A DNA stretch of 64,000 bases from Pseudomonas baltica (GCF_014235765.1 NZ_JACMYH010000001.1:1860001-1924000), one strand, 5' to 3'; numbered from the stretch's first letter, positions 11,596-22,360 are shown. Numbers and translations are program-made. The notes: generated by a model from the sequence alone, not told the origin.

Positions 11596-13389
11596 ATGAC
11601 AGCCTGCCTGCGGCTTCTATCTGCCCTATGCCTCGCCGCCTTGCTGGCCGCGTGCGCCAGTTCGCCTTCATCCAATCTCGGTGAGCTGCCGCGCACGCCG
11701 GACGCGACCGTCGAGCAGCTGCTCGAACGTGCCACCGCCAGCAAGTCGCCGGAAGAAGCGGCAGCCTTGCGCTTGAGCGCGGCAGACCAGGCCGCTCGCC
11801 AGGGTGATCCAACCCGCGCCGCGCAGATCCTGCAGCAAGTGCGAATCGAACTGCTCAAGCCAGGCCTGCAGATATTGGCCAGCACCCTGGGCGCAGAGCT
11901 CGCACTGACCCGCAACGATGCCAAGGCCGCGCTTGCCGCCCTCGATCATCCGAGCCTGCAGCGCCTGGGCGAGCTGCCCGCAGACCAGCAGGTACGCGCG
12001 CATCTGGTGCGCGCCCGGGCCCTGGAAGCCGACGGCCAGATCCTGGCTGCGGCGCGCGAGCGCGTATTCGTGGCACCCCTGCTCAGTGGCGAGGTCGCCG
12101 GCCAGAATCACGAAGCCATCTGGGCACTGGTGGGTTCGCTGCCGGTGGAGCAGCTGCAAAACCAGGGCACCGACGACTTCGCCGGCTGGCTGAGCCTGGC
12201 CCTGGCCGTCAAATCGGCAGGCACCCTGGAACAGCAGCAGGCCGCCATCGATACCTGGGTGGCCCAGCACGCGGCTCACCCTGCCGCCAGACAGCTGCCG
12301 ACCCCCTTGGTCAAACTCAAGGCCCTGGCCAGCCAGCCGCTGACCCGAATCGCCCTGCTGCTGCCACAGGAAGGCCAGTTGGCCGGCGTGGCCCGCGCCT
12401 TGCGCGAAGGCTTCATGGCGGCGTACTACCAAGCCCAGCAAGCCGGGCAAACGCCGCCGGTCATCGACGTGATCGACAGCTCGCGCCTCAGCTCGCTCGA
12501 CGACTTCTACCGCCAGGCGCAGGCGCAAGGCGTGCAACTGGTGATCGGCCCGCTGGAGAAACCTCTGGTCAAGCAACTGGCGGCACGCACCCAGCTGCCC
12601 CTGCCAACCCTGGCATTGAACTACAGCGACAACAACCAGCTCGGTCCACCCCAGCTGTTCCAATTCGGCCTGGCCGCCGAAGACGAAGCGCGCGAAGTGT
12701 CCCGTCGCGCACGTGCCGACGGCTTGCACAGCGCTGCGGCAATGATCCCCAAGGGTGAGTGGGGCGACCGTGTGCTCAATGCCTTCCGCCAGGACTGGGA
12801 AGCCAACGGCGGCACGCTGGTTGCAGCCGAACGCGTCGACCAGCCGGTCCAACTGGCCCAACAGATCGCCGACATGCTCAACGTGCGCAACGCCGGCAGC
12901 GGCCTGCAGAGCAGCACCGGGACACAGGGATCGCGTCGCCAGGACATCGACTTCATCTTCCTCGCCGCCACACCGCAGCAGGCCCAGCAGATCAAGCCGA
13001 CCTTGAACTTCCAGTACGCCGGCGACCTGCCGGTCTATGCCACTTCGCACGTGTTCAGCGCCAGCGGCGATCAGGCCCAGTACAACGACATGACCGGCAT
13101 CCGCTTCTGCGAGACGCCGTGGTTGCTCGACACCAGCAACCCGTTGCGCCAGCAGGTTACCCGCCAGTGGCCGCAGGCCAACGGCAGCATGGGCCGACTG
13201 TATGCCATGGGCGTCGACGCCTACACCCTGGCCGCACGCCTGGGCCAGCTCAAGGCCCTGCCCGACAGCCGTATCGAAGGCCTGTCCGGCAACCTTGGCA
13301 TGAGCGCCAGCCAACGCATCGAGCGCCAATTGCCGTGGGCGCAGTTCGCCGGTGGCCAGGTCCAGCGCCTGCCCAACACCACGCCGTAA
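11596..13389 (+). CDS. lpoA: Penicillin-binding protein activator LpoA
   Basis: Outer-membrane lipoprotein that activates the bifunctional synthase PBP1A from outside. 597 residues. A lipoprotein signal ends with the lipobox LLAAC (Cys20). The N-terminal half is TPR-like and helical (about 30-260); the C-terminal half resembles a periplasmic-binding-protein fold (about 265-590, starting LTRIALLLPQEGQLAG). The ATG follows AGGAAG. The stop overlaps the yraN start (TAATG). Confidence 0.94.
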   Translation: MTACLRLLSALCLAALLAACASSPSSNLGELPRTPDATVEQLLERATASKSPEEAAALRLSAADQAARQGDPTRAAQILQQVRIELLKPGLQILASTLGAELALTRNDAKAALAALDHPSLQRLGELPADQQVRAHLVRARALEADGQILAAARERVFVAPLLSGEVAGQNHEAIWALVGSLPVEQLQNQGTDDFAGWLSLALAVKSAGTLEQQQAAIDTWVAQHAAHPAARQLPTPLVKLKALASQPLTRIALLLPQEGQLAGVARALREGFMAAYYQAQQAGQTPPVIDVIDSSRLSSLDDFYRQAQAQGVQLVIGPLEKPLVKQLAARTQLPLPTLALNYSDNNQLGPPQLFQFGLAAEDEAREVSRRARADGLHSAAAMIPKGEWGDRVLNAFRQDWEANGGTLVAAERVDQPVQLAQQIADMLNVRNAGSGLQSSTGTQGSRRQDIDFIFLAATPQQAQQIKPTLNFQYAGDLPVYATSHVFSASGDQAQYNDMTGIRFCETPWLLDTSNPLRQQVTRQWPQANGSMGRLYAMGVDAYTLAARLGQLKALPDSRIEGLSGNLGMSASQRIERQLPWAQFAGGQVQRLPNTTP

Positions 13390-13760
13390 TGTCGCTGAGC
13401 CCCCGCCAGCAGGCGGGTCGCGAGGCCGAGCAGCAAGCCCTGGAGCACTTGTGCGCACAGGGCTTGACGCTGCTGGCGCAGAACTGGCTGTGCAAACGAG
13501 GCGAGCTTGATCTGGTCATGCTAGATGGCGATACAGTAGTATTCGTCGAGGTCCGCTATCGCCTGCATGCACAATGGGGTGGAGCGTTGGCCAGTATCGA
13601 CGCCCGCAAACGTCAAAAGCTGGTGCTGGCCGCGCAATATTTCCTCATCGAGGAAGCGCGCTGGGCCCAGCATCCATGCCGTTTCGACGTGATCGCCCTG
13701 GAAGGCACCGGCACTCGGGCCACGCGCCTGAACTGGATCCGCAATGCCTTCGACAGCTGA
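13389..13760 (+). CDS. yraN: YraN/UPF0102 family endonuclease-fold protein
   Basis: 123 residues beginning MSLSPRQQAGREAEQ. It has the restriction-endonuclease-like core signature RGELDLV...VVFVEVRYR at about 37-57, which holds the acidic and E-x-K/R positions typical of the family. The cellular role is not established. It overlaps the lpoA stop by one base and precedes diaA, the same order as in other gammaproteobacteria. Confidence 0.92.
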   Translation: MSLSPRQQAGREAEQQALEHLCAQGLTLLAQNWLCKRGELDLVMLDGDTVVFVEVRYRLHAQWGGALASIDARKRQKLVLAAQYFLIEEARWAQHPCRFDVIALEGTGTRATRLNWIRNAFDS

Positions 13761-15049
<1,289 letters not shown>

Positions 15050-15070
15050 CCACAGCCGTTCACCACCATG

Positions 15071-15102
15071 AAAAAAGGCGATCCTTACGAATCGCCTTTT
15101 TT
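15071..15102. terminator. Bidirectional rho-independent terminator between dolP and sspB
   Basis: AAAAAAGGCGAT (15071-15082), 8-base loop, ATCGCCTTTTTT (15091-15102). A-run and T-run on opposite sides let it act for both convergent genes. The sspB stop codon lies at its edge. Confidence 0.9.
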
Positions 15103-15533
15103 CATTTCACCACTTTCAGACTCGGCCGCCCGGTTGGGCGCGGCGGTGGGTTGCCTGGCGGTGGAACGTCGTCATCGGATTCGACGATGTCTTCGAACTC
15201 GGCTTCTTCCTCGTCCAGCTCGGGCGACTCCAGGTCGAAGACCATGCCTTGGCCATTCTCCCGGGCGTAGATACCGAGGATGGCACCCGAAGGCACGAAC
15301 AGCGTGTGCGACACGCCACCGAAGCGACCGTCGAAGCTGACCGCCTCGTTGTCCATGTGCAGGTTGCGCACAGCGCTGGGTGACACGTTCAGCACGATCT
15401 GGCCATCGCTGGCGAAACCTTGCGGCACCTGGACCGAGGGATACTCGGCATTGACCAGCATGTGCGGGGTGCAGTCATTGTCAACGATCCACTCGTATAG
15501 CGCGCGGATCAAATAGGGACGACTGGAGTTCAT
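15102..15533 (-). CDS. sspB: ClpXP protease specificity-enhancing factor SspB
   Basis: Adaptor that delivers ssrA-tagged and other substrates to ClpXP. 143 residues from the ATG at 15533 (MNSSRPYLIRALYEW), with GGAG ten bases upstream. A compact beta-rich substrate-binding domain spans about 1-105. It is followed by a flexible acidic tail and the C-terminal ClpX-docking peptide RPSLKVVK. The second gene after sspA, 17 bases downstream. Confidence 0.96.
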   Translation of the reverse strand: MNSSRPYLIRALYEWIVDNDCTPHMLVNAEYPSVQVPQGFASDGQIVLNVSPSAVRNLHMDNEAVSFDGRFGGVSHTLFVPSGAILGIYARENGQGMVFDLESPELDEEEAEFEDIVESDDDVPPPGNPPPRPTGRPSLKVVK

Positions 15534-15550
15534 CAACGGCTCCTCAAAAC

Positions 15551-16168
15551 CTAGCGCATTTCACGTTCAGCCGCGGACAGGCTGGCCTTGAAGGCCTCCC
15601 GCGCGAACTGACGTTCCATATAGTCGAGCAGCGGCTTGGCAGGCCGCGGCAGTTCGATACCCATGATCGGCAAGCGCCAGAGTATCGGCAGTAGACAGCA
15701 GTCGACCAGACTTTGCTCATCGCTGAGAAAGCAGGGCTTGTCGGCGAACAAGGCCGAAACACCGGTCAGGCTTTCGCGCAATTCCTTGCGCGCCTGCACG
15801 CGGGCGGCTTCCTTGCTGCGCGGGTCCAGAATCAGGTCCGCCAGGCCGCACCAGTCGCGCTGGATACGATGGATCAGCAACCGGCTGTTGGCACGTGCCA
15901 CCGGGTACACCGGCAGCAGTGGCGGATGCGGATAGCGTTCGTCGAGGTATTCCATCACCACGGTCGATTCGAACAGGGCCAGATCGCGATCGACCAGTGT
16001 CGGCGTGCTGCCGTAGGGGTTCACTTCGATCAGCCTGGGTGGCAGGCGACCGCCCTCCACGTTGATGATCTCTGCGCTGACGCCTTTCTCGGCGAGAACG
16101 ATACGCACCCGATGAGAATAGTGGTCGGCGGGGTCGGAGTAACAGGCCAACCGATTGGTCACGCCCAT
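15551..16168 (-). CDS. sspA: Stringent starvation protein A (SspA)
   Basis: RNA-polymerase-associated protein with a glutathione-S-transferase fold but no GST activity, involved in stress and virulence gene control. 205 residues from the ATG at 16168 ([18 protein letters not shown]); a GAGGA sequence upstream supports this start. The thioredoxin-like domain (about 9-85, [13 protein letters not shown]) precedes a helical domain. Operon with sspB. Confidence 0.95.
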   Translation of the reverse strand: MGVTNRLACYSDPADHYSHRVRIVLAEKGVSAEIINVEGGRLPPRLIEVNPYGSTPTLVDRDLALFESTVVMEYLDERYPHPPLLPVYPVARANSRLLIHRIQRDWCGLADLILDPRSKEAARVQARKELRESLTGVSALFADKPCFLSDEQSLVDCCLLPILWRLPIMGIELPRPAKPLLDYMERQFAREAFKASLSAAEREMR

Positions 16169-16197
16169 GGCGGTCCTCCTCGCGAATGTATGAATGC

Positions 16198-16225
16198 AAA
16201 AACGAGCGCCACCGGCAGGGGGCGC
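16198..16225 (-). terminator. Possible terminator after petC
   Basis: On the minus strand GCGCC..GGCGC (16206-16225) with a 10-base loop is followed by TCGTTTTT (16198-16205). The stem is short but the T-run is in place, between petC and the sspA start. Confidence 0.4.
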
Positions 16226-16252
16226 AAGCAAGCCGCGCAGTTTACCGCACTT

Positions 16253-16975
16253 TCAACGCACGTCCTTCCAGTATTCGCGTTTCAGCAAGTAAGCAAGGAT
16301 GATCAGCAGCGCCAGGTACAGCAGCACGTACATACCGATCTGCCGGCTCTGTGCCTTTGCCGGATCGGCCGAGTACGCCAGGAAGGCCACCAGATTCCGT
16401 ACCTTGGCGTCGAATTGCTGCGCATCGAGGCTGCCGGTACCGGGTATCACCCGCAGCTGCGTACACGGCTGGCCCGTGGGTTCGGGGCAGTCGAGCACCT
16501 GGCGGCCCTGCAGGCTTTCCAGCACGTTGGGCATGCCGACGTTAGGGTAGACGACATTGTTCACACCCCAGGGGCGCTGGGGGTCGGCGTGAAAGCCGAG
16601 CAGGTAGGCGTGCAGCCAGTCCGTGCCGCGCACACGAGCCACCAGGGTCAGGTCGGGCACCTCGGCGCCGAACCAGGCTTTGGCATCGGCCGGCTGCAGG
16701 CGCGTCTGCATGTGATCGGCAATGGCTGCGCCGGCTGGGGCCAAGGTCTGCAGCATTTGCTCATAGGGTATGCCCAAGTCGTCGGCCACTGTCTGGTAAC
16801 GCTGAAACCTGGCCCCGTGGCAGCCCATGCAATAGCCGACGAAGGTGCTTGCACCGTCTCGCAAGGCCGCCTTGTCGCTCACCTCGACTGCCGCCGGGCG
16901 CACCAGCGCCGCCACCGGGTCCGCCCAGGCCAGCGGCAGGGCCAGCAACAGCAAGACGGCAATCATGAATTTCAT
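16253..16975 (-). CDS. petC: Cytochrome c1 of the bc1 complex
   Basis: Membrane-anchored cytochrome c1 passing electrons from the Rieske protein to soluble or membrane cytochromes. 240 residues: signal peptide (about 1-18), haem-c motif CMGCH (49-53), likely Met148 axial ligand in VGMPN, and a C-terminal anchor at about 214-232 ending LKREYWKDVR. It is shorter than the roughly 260-residue pseudomonad proteins I recall, lacking an inserted stretch around residues 160-170 and most of an N-terminal GPELxKVDI segment. The start overlaps the petB stop as ATGA. Confidence 0.93.
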   Translation of the reverse strand: MKFMIAVLLLLALPLAWADPVAALVRPAAVEVSDKAALRDGASTFVGYCMGCHGARFQRYQTVADDLGIPYEQMLQTLAPAGAAIADHMQTRLQPADAKAWFGAEVPDLTLVARVRGTDWLHAYLLGFHADPQRPWGVNNVVYPNVGMPNVLESLQGRQVLDCPEPTGQPCTQLRVIPGTGSLDAQQFDAKVRNLVAFLAYSADPAKAQSRQIGMYVLLYLALLIILAYLLKREYWKDVR

Positions 16976-18186
16976 CGGCGAGGGATCCGATCGGGTACCG
17001 GCCGGGTGATCTCCCGTCGCGTGTACAGCGGCATGGCCAGGAAATAGCCGAAGTACAGCACCACGCCCCCCCGCGCTATCCAGGTAGTGATGACCGTGGC
17101 CGGTTGCATGCCGACGTAGCCCAGCGTCACGAACGCCACGCAGAACAGCGCCAGCGCCGCGCGACTGAACCAGCCTTTGTAGCGCATCGACTTGACCGGG
17201 CTGCGGTCCAGCCATGGCAGCACGAACAGGATGGCAATCGCGAAAGCCATGGCCAGCACCCCCATGAGCTTGTCGGGAACGGCGCGCAAGATGGCGTAGA
17301 ACGGGGTGAAGTACCAGACCGGCGCGATATGTTCGGGCGTCTTGAGCACGTTGGCAGGCTCGAAGTTGGCCGGCTCCAGGAAATAGCCGCCCATCTGCGG
17401 AAAGAAGAACACCACGGCGCTGAACACAAAGAGAAAGATCGCCACCCCGAGCAGGTCCTTGACCGTGTAGTACGGATGGAAGGCAATGCCATCCAGCGGC
17501 TTGCCATCGGCATCCCGAAGCTGCTTGATATCGATGCCGTCGGGGTTGTTCGAGCCTACTTCGTGCAACGCGAGAATGTGCAGCACCACCAGCCCCACGA
17601 TCAGCAGCGGCAATGCCACCACGTGCAGCGCGAAGAAACGGTTCAAGGTGATACCCGAAACCAGATAGTCACCGCGGATCCACTGAGCCAGGTCAGCGCC
17701 CACGATCGGAATCGCTCCGAACAGGGAAATGATCACCTGCGCGCCCCAATACGACATCTGCCCCCACGGCAGCAGGTAGCCCATGAACGCTTCCGCCATC
17801 AGCAGCAGGTAGAGCGACATGCCGAAGACCCACACCAGCTCGCGCGGCTTTTGATAGGAGCCATACAGCAGCCCGCGGAACATGTGCAGGTAGATCACGA
17901 TGAAAAATGCCGACGCACCGGTCGAATGCAGGTAGCGCAGGAGCCAGCCATATTCGACGTCGCGCATGATGTATTCGATGGAGGCGAAGGCGCCTTCGGC
18001 GGTGGGTGTGTAGTTCATGGTCAACCAGATGCCGGTAAGCAACTGGTTGAGCAGCATCAACAGCGCCAGCGAGCCGAAGATATAGAAAAAATTCAGGTTC
18101 TTGGGGACGTAGTAATGGCTCAGATGATCGCGCCATAGCCTGCCCACCGGCAGACGCGCCTCGATCCACTGCAGCAGGCCACGCAT
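16972..18186 (-). CDS. petB: Cytochrome b of the bc1 complex
   Basis: Core quinol-oxidising subunit with eight predicted membrane helices and two haem b groups. 404 residues from the ATG at 18186 (MRGLLQWIEARLPVG). Paired haem histidines are seen in YLHSTGASAFFIVIYLHMF and in ALHVVALPLLIVGLVVLHI. The quinol-site motif reads PVWY rather than PEWY, which is usual in beta/gammaproteobacteria. ATGA overlaps link it to petA and petC. Confidence 0.96.
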   Translation of the reverse strand: MRGLLQWIEARLPVGRLWRDHLSHYYVPKNLNFFYIFGSLALLMLLNQLLTGIWLTMNYTPTAEGAFASIEYIMRDVEYGWLLRYLHSTGASAFFIVIYLHMFRGLLYGSYQKPRELVWVFGMSLYLLLMAEAFMGYLLPWGQMSYWGAQVIISLFGAIPIVGADLAQWIRGDYLVSGITLNRFFALHVVALPLLIVGLVVLHILALHEVGSNNPDGIDIKQLRDADGKPLDGIAFHPYYTVKDLLGVAIFLFVFSAVVFFFPQMGGYFLEPANFEPANVLKTPEHIAPVWYFTPFYAILRAVPDKLMGVLAMAFAIAILFVLPWLDRSPVKSMRYKGWFSRAALALFCVAFVTLGYVGMQPATVITTWIARGGVVLYFGYFLAMPLYTRREITRPVPDRIPRR

Positions 18187-18797
18187 CAGGCGCCCTCCCC
18201 GTCGACACCCAGCACCAGTACCTCGGCACTTTCGTAGTGATGCGCGGGCACGGCCAGGTTCAACGGCGCGGGCTGTGCCTTGAAGACCCGTCCGGCAAGA
18301 TCGTAGTGCGAGCCGTGACACGGGCAGAAATACCCGCCCTGCCAGTCCGGCCCGAGGTCGGCGGCGGCGACCTCGGGACGAAAGGTCGGCGAGCACCCCA
18401 GGTGCGTACAGATACCCACCACCACCAGCACTTCGGGCTTGATGGCTCGCAGGGCTGGGTCGACATAGCCTGGCTGATCGGAATCGCGCGATTGGGGATC
18501 GGCCAGATGCTCGGTGTTCTGGGCCAGGCGTTCGAGGATCTGCGGCGTGCGTCGGCAGATGAAAACGGGTTGGCCGCGCCACTGGACAACCATCTGCTGC
18601 CCCGGCTCGATCTTGGCGATGTTCACCTTCACCGGCGCGGCTGCTGCGCGGGCTTTCGCGCTGGGCTGCCATGACGCCACGAAGGGCACTGCTGCAGCCA
18701 CTGCGCCGGCAGCGCCTACCAGCGTCGTGGTGCCGACCAGAAAGCGTCGGCGACCCTGGTCGATGTCACACGCGCCGCCCTGCTCATCTGCCATCAT
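18186..18797 (-). CDS. petA: Ubiquinol-cytochrome c reductase Rieske iron-sulfur subunit
   Basis: 203 residues. A basic twin-arginine-like segment GRRRFLVG (15-22) precedes the single N-terminal membrane helix. The 2Fe-2S ligands are in CTHLGC (130-135) and CPCHGS (158-163). Two additional cysteines, Cys10 and Cys81, are not ones I remember from pseudomonad homologues. First gene of the petABC operon. Confidence 0.95.
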   Translation of the reverse strand: MMADEQGGACDIDQGRRRFLVGTTTLVGAAGAVAAAVPFVASWQPSAKARAAAAPVKVNIAKIEPGQQMVVQWRGQPVFICRRTPQILERLAQNTEHLADPQSRDSDQPGYVDPALRAIKPEVLVVVGICTHLGCSPTFRPEVAAADLGPDWQGGYFCPCHGSHYDLAGRVFKAQPAPLNLAVPAHHYESAEVLVLGVDGEGA

Positions 18798-18876
18798 TTA
18801 CCTTAGCCTGCTGCAACAGGCGTGTGCATTGTCTTGCGCGCAGTGTACCAGCGCCTCCCAAGGATTGACGGGCGAA

Positions 18877-18908
18877 AAAAAACCCGGATCGCGAGAACCG
18901 GGTTTTTT
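18877..18908. terminator. Bidirectional terminator between petA and rpsI regions
   Basis: AAAAAACCCGG (18877-18887), 10-base loop, CCGGGTTTTTT (18898-18908). It lies just downstream of the rpsI stop on the minus strand and separates ribosomal protein transcription from petABC. Confidence 0.88.
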
Positions 18909-18926
18909 CTGGAACGAAGACGCGAA

Positions 18927-19319
18927 TTAACGCTTCGAGTACTGCGGACGCTTACGCGCTTTACGCAGACCGACTTTCTTACGTTCAACTTCACGAGCAT
19001 CGCGAGTCACGAAGCCTGCTTTACGCAGAGCCGGACGCAGTGCTTCGTCGTAGTCCATCAGTGCACGAGTGATACCGTGACGGATCGCACCGGCCTGACC
19101 GCTGACACCACCACCGATAACGGTGACGTAGATGTCGAACTTCTCGGTGTTCTCGGTCAGCTCCAACGGTTGACGAACTACCATGCGGGCAGTTTCGCGA
19201 CCGAAGAAGGTTTCCAGAGTGCGATTGTTGATGGAGATCTTACCGGTGCCCGGACGCAGGAAAACGCGAGCGGTTGCGGTCTTGCGACGGCCAGTGCCGT
19301 AATTTTGAGTCGCCGACAT
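18927..19319 (-). CDS. rpsI: 30S ribosomal protein S9
   Basis: 130 residues, [20 protein letters not shown] at the start and the invariant basic C-terminus RKRPQYSKR that reaches the P-site tRNA. Second gene of the rplM-rpsI operon, 14 bases after rplM. Confidence 0.98.
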   Translation of the reverse strand: MSATQNYGTGRRKTATARVFLRPGTGKISINNRTLETFFGRETARMVVRQPLELTENTEKFDIYVTVIGGGVSGQAGAIRHGITRALMDYDEALRPALRKAGFVTRDAREVERKKVGLRKARKRPQYSKR

Positions 19320-19333
19320 AATGAACTATTCCG

Positions 19334-19762
19334 TTAAAACTTCAGTTCTTGGGGCTGCTGAGCAGTATGAGGGTGAGCAGCGCCCGCATAGACTTTCAGC
19401 TTACGGTACATGTCGCGACCCAGCGGGTTCTTGGGCAGCATGCCCTTGACCGCAGTCTCGAGCACGCGCTCAGGCGCCTTGGCGATCAGCTTTTCAAAGT
19501 TGATCGACTTGATACCGCCCGGGAAACCGGAGTGGGAGTAGTAGATCTTGTCAGTGGTCTTGGCACCAGTGACACGCACCTGCTCGGCGTTGATGACGAC
19601 GATGTAGTCGCCGGTGTCAACGTGAGGAGTGTACTCAGGCTTGTGCTTGCCACGCAGACGGCTCGCGATTTCTGTAGCCAGACGACCCAGGGTCTGACCA
19701 GCAGCATCAACGACGAACCAGTCGCGCTTTACTGTTTCCGGTTTAGCAGTAAAAGTTTTCAT
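19334..19762 (-). CDS. rplM: 50S ribosomal protein L13
   Basis: 142 residues, [20 protein letters not shown], early-assembly 23S rRNA binding protein. It contains [22 protein letters not shown] and the [18 protein letters not shown] block. First gene of the rplM-rpsI operon. Confidence 0.98.
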   Translation of the reverse strand: MKTFTAKPETVKRDWFVVDAAGQTLGRLATEIASRLRGKHKPEYTPHVDTGDYIVVINAEQVRVTGAKTTDKIYYSHSGFPGGIKSINFEKLIAKAPERVLETAVKGMLPKNPLGRDMYRKLKVYAGAAHPHTAQQPQELKF

Positions 19763-19804
19763 TCTTTATAGCCTCAGGGGCCGCCCAGCAAAAAGAGACG
19801 GCGG

Positions 19805-19833
19805 ATCTTACTGAATAGTGCTTACTTTGACAA
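19805..19833 (-). promoter_or_regulatory. Promoter of rplM-rpsI
   Basis: Minus strand TTGTCA (19828-19833), 17-base spacer, TAAGAT (19805-19810). The start point would be about 35-40 bases before the rplM ATG. Confidence 0.65.
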
Positions 19834-20013
19834 GTCAAAGGCAGCCGGGCACGGGACACTTTTGGGGGGCTCGGGTCTTCGCGTCACATACACGGCAAAA
19901 TTCTTCCGGGAGGCGGGGCATCACTTCCACTTCGCAGAGAGGGGCCGAATTATCCAGATTGCGAAAAAAATATCAACCTGCTTTTATGATTCCTTTGCCA
20001 AGAGGAGTCACCG

Positions 20014-21054
20014 ATGCACTATCGCCAGCTGGGACGTACCGATCTGAACGTGAGCGCGCTGTGCCTGGGCACCATGACCTGGGGCGAGCAGAACACCGAG
20101 GAGCAAGGCTTCGCGCAGATAGAAAGGGCCAAGGCGGCCGGCATCAATTTCATCGACACCGCAGAAATGTACCCGGTGCCCCCGCGCCCGGAAACCTATG
20201 CCGCCACCGAGCGGGTGATCGGCAACTGGTTCAAGCGCCAGGGCGACCGCGCCGACTGGATCCTGGCCAGCAAGATCGCAGGCCCCGGCAATGGCATCAG
20301 CCACATCCGCGATGGCCAGCTGAAGTTCGACCGCGCGCATATCGTTGCGGCGCTGGACGCCAGCCTGCAGCGGTTGCAGACCGACTGGATCGATCTCTAT
20401 CAGTTGCACTGGCCGGAGCGCAGCACCAATTTCTTCGGCAAGCTGGGCTACCAGCACACCCAGGATCAACTCGATACCCCGCTGCAGGAAACCCTGCAGG
20501 TGCTCGACGAGCAGGTCAAGGCCGGCAAGATCAGGCATGTCGGGCTGTCCAACGAAACCCCTTGGGGCGCGATGAAGTTCCTGGGTCTGGCCGACAGCGG
20601 CAATCTGCCCCGCCCGGTGTCCATCCAGAACCCCTACAACCTGCTCAACCGCACGTTCGAAGTAGGCCTGGCCGAAGTGGCGATCCGCGAGCAGTGCGGG
20701 CTGCTGGCCTACTCGCCCCTGGCGTTCGGCATGCTCTCGGGCAAGTTCGAGAACGGCGCGCGGCCGGCTGGCAGTCGTCTGGCGCTGTTCAGCCGCTTTA
20801 CCCGCTATGCCAATGAGCAGGCGGTCGCTGCCACCAGCCGCTACGTAGAGCTGGCCCGCGAACATGGTTTGGACCCGGCGCAGATGGCTCTGGCCTTCGT
20901 CACCGCGCAGCCGTTCGTGACCAGCAACATCATTGGCGCGACCTCGCTGGAGCAATTGGACAGCAACCTGGCGAGCATCGACCTGGTGCTGTCCGAAGAC
21001 GTGCTGGCGGGTATCGAGGCGATCCATAAGGCGCAGCCGAATCCGGCGCCCTGA
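20014..21054 (+). CDS. tas: NADP(H)-dependent aldo/keto reductase, Tas family
   Basis: 346 residues with an AKR TIM barrel. MHYRQLGRTDLNVSALCLGTMTWG is the classic start; catalytic Asp48 and Tyr53 are seen in DTAEMYP, Lys in ILASKIAG, and LHWPERSTNFFGKLGY is typical of the Tas branch. The physiological substrate is unknown. An AGAGG site precedes the ATG. It lies next to rplM on the opposite strand, as in P. aeruginosa. Confidence 0.88.
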   Translation: MHYRQLGRTDLNVSALCLGTMTWGEQNTEEQGFAQIERAKAAGINFIDTAEMYPVPPRPETYAATERVIGNWFKRQGDRADWILASKIAGPGNGISHIRDGQLKFDRAHIVAALDASLQRLQTDWIDLYQLHWPERSTNFFGKLGYQHTQDQLDTPLQETLQVLDEQVKAGKIRHVGLSNETPWGAMKFLGLADSGNLPRPVSIQNPYNLLNRTFEVGLAEVAIREQCGLLAYSPLAFGMLSGKFENGARPAGSRLALFSRFTRYANEQAVAATSRYVELAREHGLDPAQMALAFVTAQPFVTSNIIGATSLEQLDSNLASIDLVLSEDVLAGIEAIHKAQPNPAP

Positions 21055-21084
21055 TGTTCGATCGTTGCCGTTCGTGATGACCTC

Positions 21085-21151
21085 TTCGCGGCCACTGGCC
21101 GCTCCTACCGGATCGTATGGATCTTTCGCAGGAGCGGTCAGCGGCCGCGAA
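21085..21151. repeat. REP-like inverted pair
   Basis: TTCGCGGCCACTGGCCGCTCCTAC (from 21085) faces GCAGGAGCGGTCAGCGGCCGCGAA (21128-21151). This is a head-to-head pair of short extragenic palindromes, between tas and the glxA-like gene. Confidence 0.75.
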
Positions 21152-21239
21152 GCAATCAACCTCCCCATTCTCGACCTCGCTTGAACCCAACGACGCTTCG
21201 GCCATATCCTGACCGCTTTCACCCCACAAGAATAAAATC

Positions 21240-22238
21240 ATGATCTTCACGCCCCACACGCCCGCGCTGCGGCGCGTCTGCATTCTGGCCACCGACCAGG
21301 TCATGGCCTCGACCCTGATGCAGGCCAAGGACTTCTTCCACATGGCCAGCCTGCGTTATGGCAAGCAGATGGGCCTGGAACGCCACGCCCTCTTCGAGAC
21401 ACGCCTGGTCAGCCCGGATGCGCTACCGGTGCGCAGTTTCAGTGACGTCATGCTGCCCGTGGACGGTGGCCTCGAAGATGCCGACCTGATCATCCTGCCT
21501 GCCTGCTGGGGCGACTTCGACAGCGCTGCCGCGCGCTACCCCCAAGTGCTGCCCTGGCTATGCGCTCAACACGCGCGCGGCGCTGTGCTGTGCGGTGAGG
21601 CGAGCGGCGTGTTCTGGCTGGCCGCCAGTGGCTTGCTGGACGGCAAGGAGGCAACCACCTACTGGCGTTTCTTCGAGGAATTCAGACAGCGCTTTCCAAG
21701 CGTTCGGCTCAATCAGGACAAGCACCTGACCGACGCCGACAACCTGTTCTGCGCCGGCGGACCGGTATCGGCCTGTGACCTGTACATTCACCTGATCGAG
21801 CGGTTCTGTGGCGCCCACGTGGCTCAGGCGGTCTCGCGCGATACCCTGTACGAGGTGCAGCGCAGCTATACACCTGGACGCATCGGCTTCGGCGGGCAGA
21901 AGCTGCATCGCGACGTGCCGATCCTGCATATACAGCAATGGCTGGAAGAGCATTTCGCCGAGAAATTCCGCTTCGAAGATGTCGCACGCGAACGCGGCAT
22001 GAGCATTCGCAACTTCATGCGTCGCTTCCATGCCGCCACCGGTGACAAGCCGCTGCACTACCTGCAGCGATTGCGCATCGAAACCGCCAAGGGGCTGTTG
22101 TCGGGTACCCGCAAGAGCGTCAAGACCATCAGCTACGAGGTGGGCTACGACGATGCCAGTTTCTTCGCCAGGCTGTTCCGCCAGCACACCGAACTGTCGC
22201 CCAACGGCTATCGCCAGCAGTTCATGCAGGAGGCCTGA
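21240..22238 (+). CDS. GlxA-type transcriptional regulator (DJ-1/PfpI domain + AraC HTH)
   Basis: 332 residues. The N-terminal class-I glutamine-amidotransferase-like (DJ-1/PfpI) domain is at about 10-200, with the nucleophile-elbow equivalent LCGEASG (Cys118) and LLDGKEATTYW. The C-terminal AraC double helix-turn-helix is at about 230-330 (MSIRNFMRRFHAATGDKPLHYLQRLRIETAKGLL, then ISYEVGYDDASFF). Members often control amino-acid or choline-derived catabolism, but nothing here identifies the ligand or target. REP-like palindromes lie on both sides. Confidence 0.85.
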   Translation: MIFTPHTPALRRVCILATDQVMASTLMQAKDFFHMASLRYGKQMGLERHALFETRLVSPDALPVRSFSDVMLPVDGGLEDADLIILPACWGDFDSAAARYPQVLPWLCAQHARGAVLCGEASGVFWLAASGLLDGKEATTYWRFFEEFRQRFPSVRLNQDKHLTDADNLFCAGGPVSACDLYIHLIERFCGAHVAQAVSRDTLYEVQRSYTPGRIGFGGQKLHRDVPILHIQQWLEEHFAEKFRFEDVARERGMSIRNFMRRFHAATGDKPLHYLQRLRIETAKGLLSGTRKSVKTISYEVGYDDASFFARLFRQHTELSPNGYRQQFMQEA

Positions 22239-22251
22239 ACGATAGCGCCGT

Positions 22252-22315
22252 GCCCTTCGCGGCCGCCGACCGCTCCTACCGGGAGTTGTAGGAGCGGTCA
22301 GCGGCCGCGAAGGGC
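22252..22315. repeat. REP-like inverted pair (long palindrome)
   Basis: GCCCTTCGCGGCCGCCGACC and continuation to 22279 are mirrored by GTAGGAGCGGTCAGCGGCCG and continuation to 22315, with an 8-base loop. Nearly perfect arms, same family as the copies at 21085 and 22361. Confidence 0.8.
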
Positions 22316-22360
22316 GCAACATCGGACCGCTCCCACACAAGTCCGTGCCAAGCAGGAATT

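Noticed and set aside
11668..13458. 596-codon open frame antisense to lpoA
   Set aside because: Composition shadow of lpoA; the real gene has a lipobox, a ribosome site and operon context.
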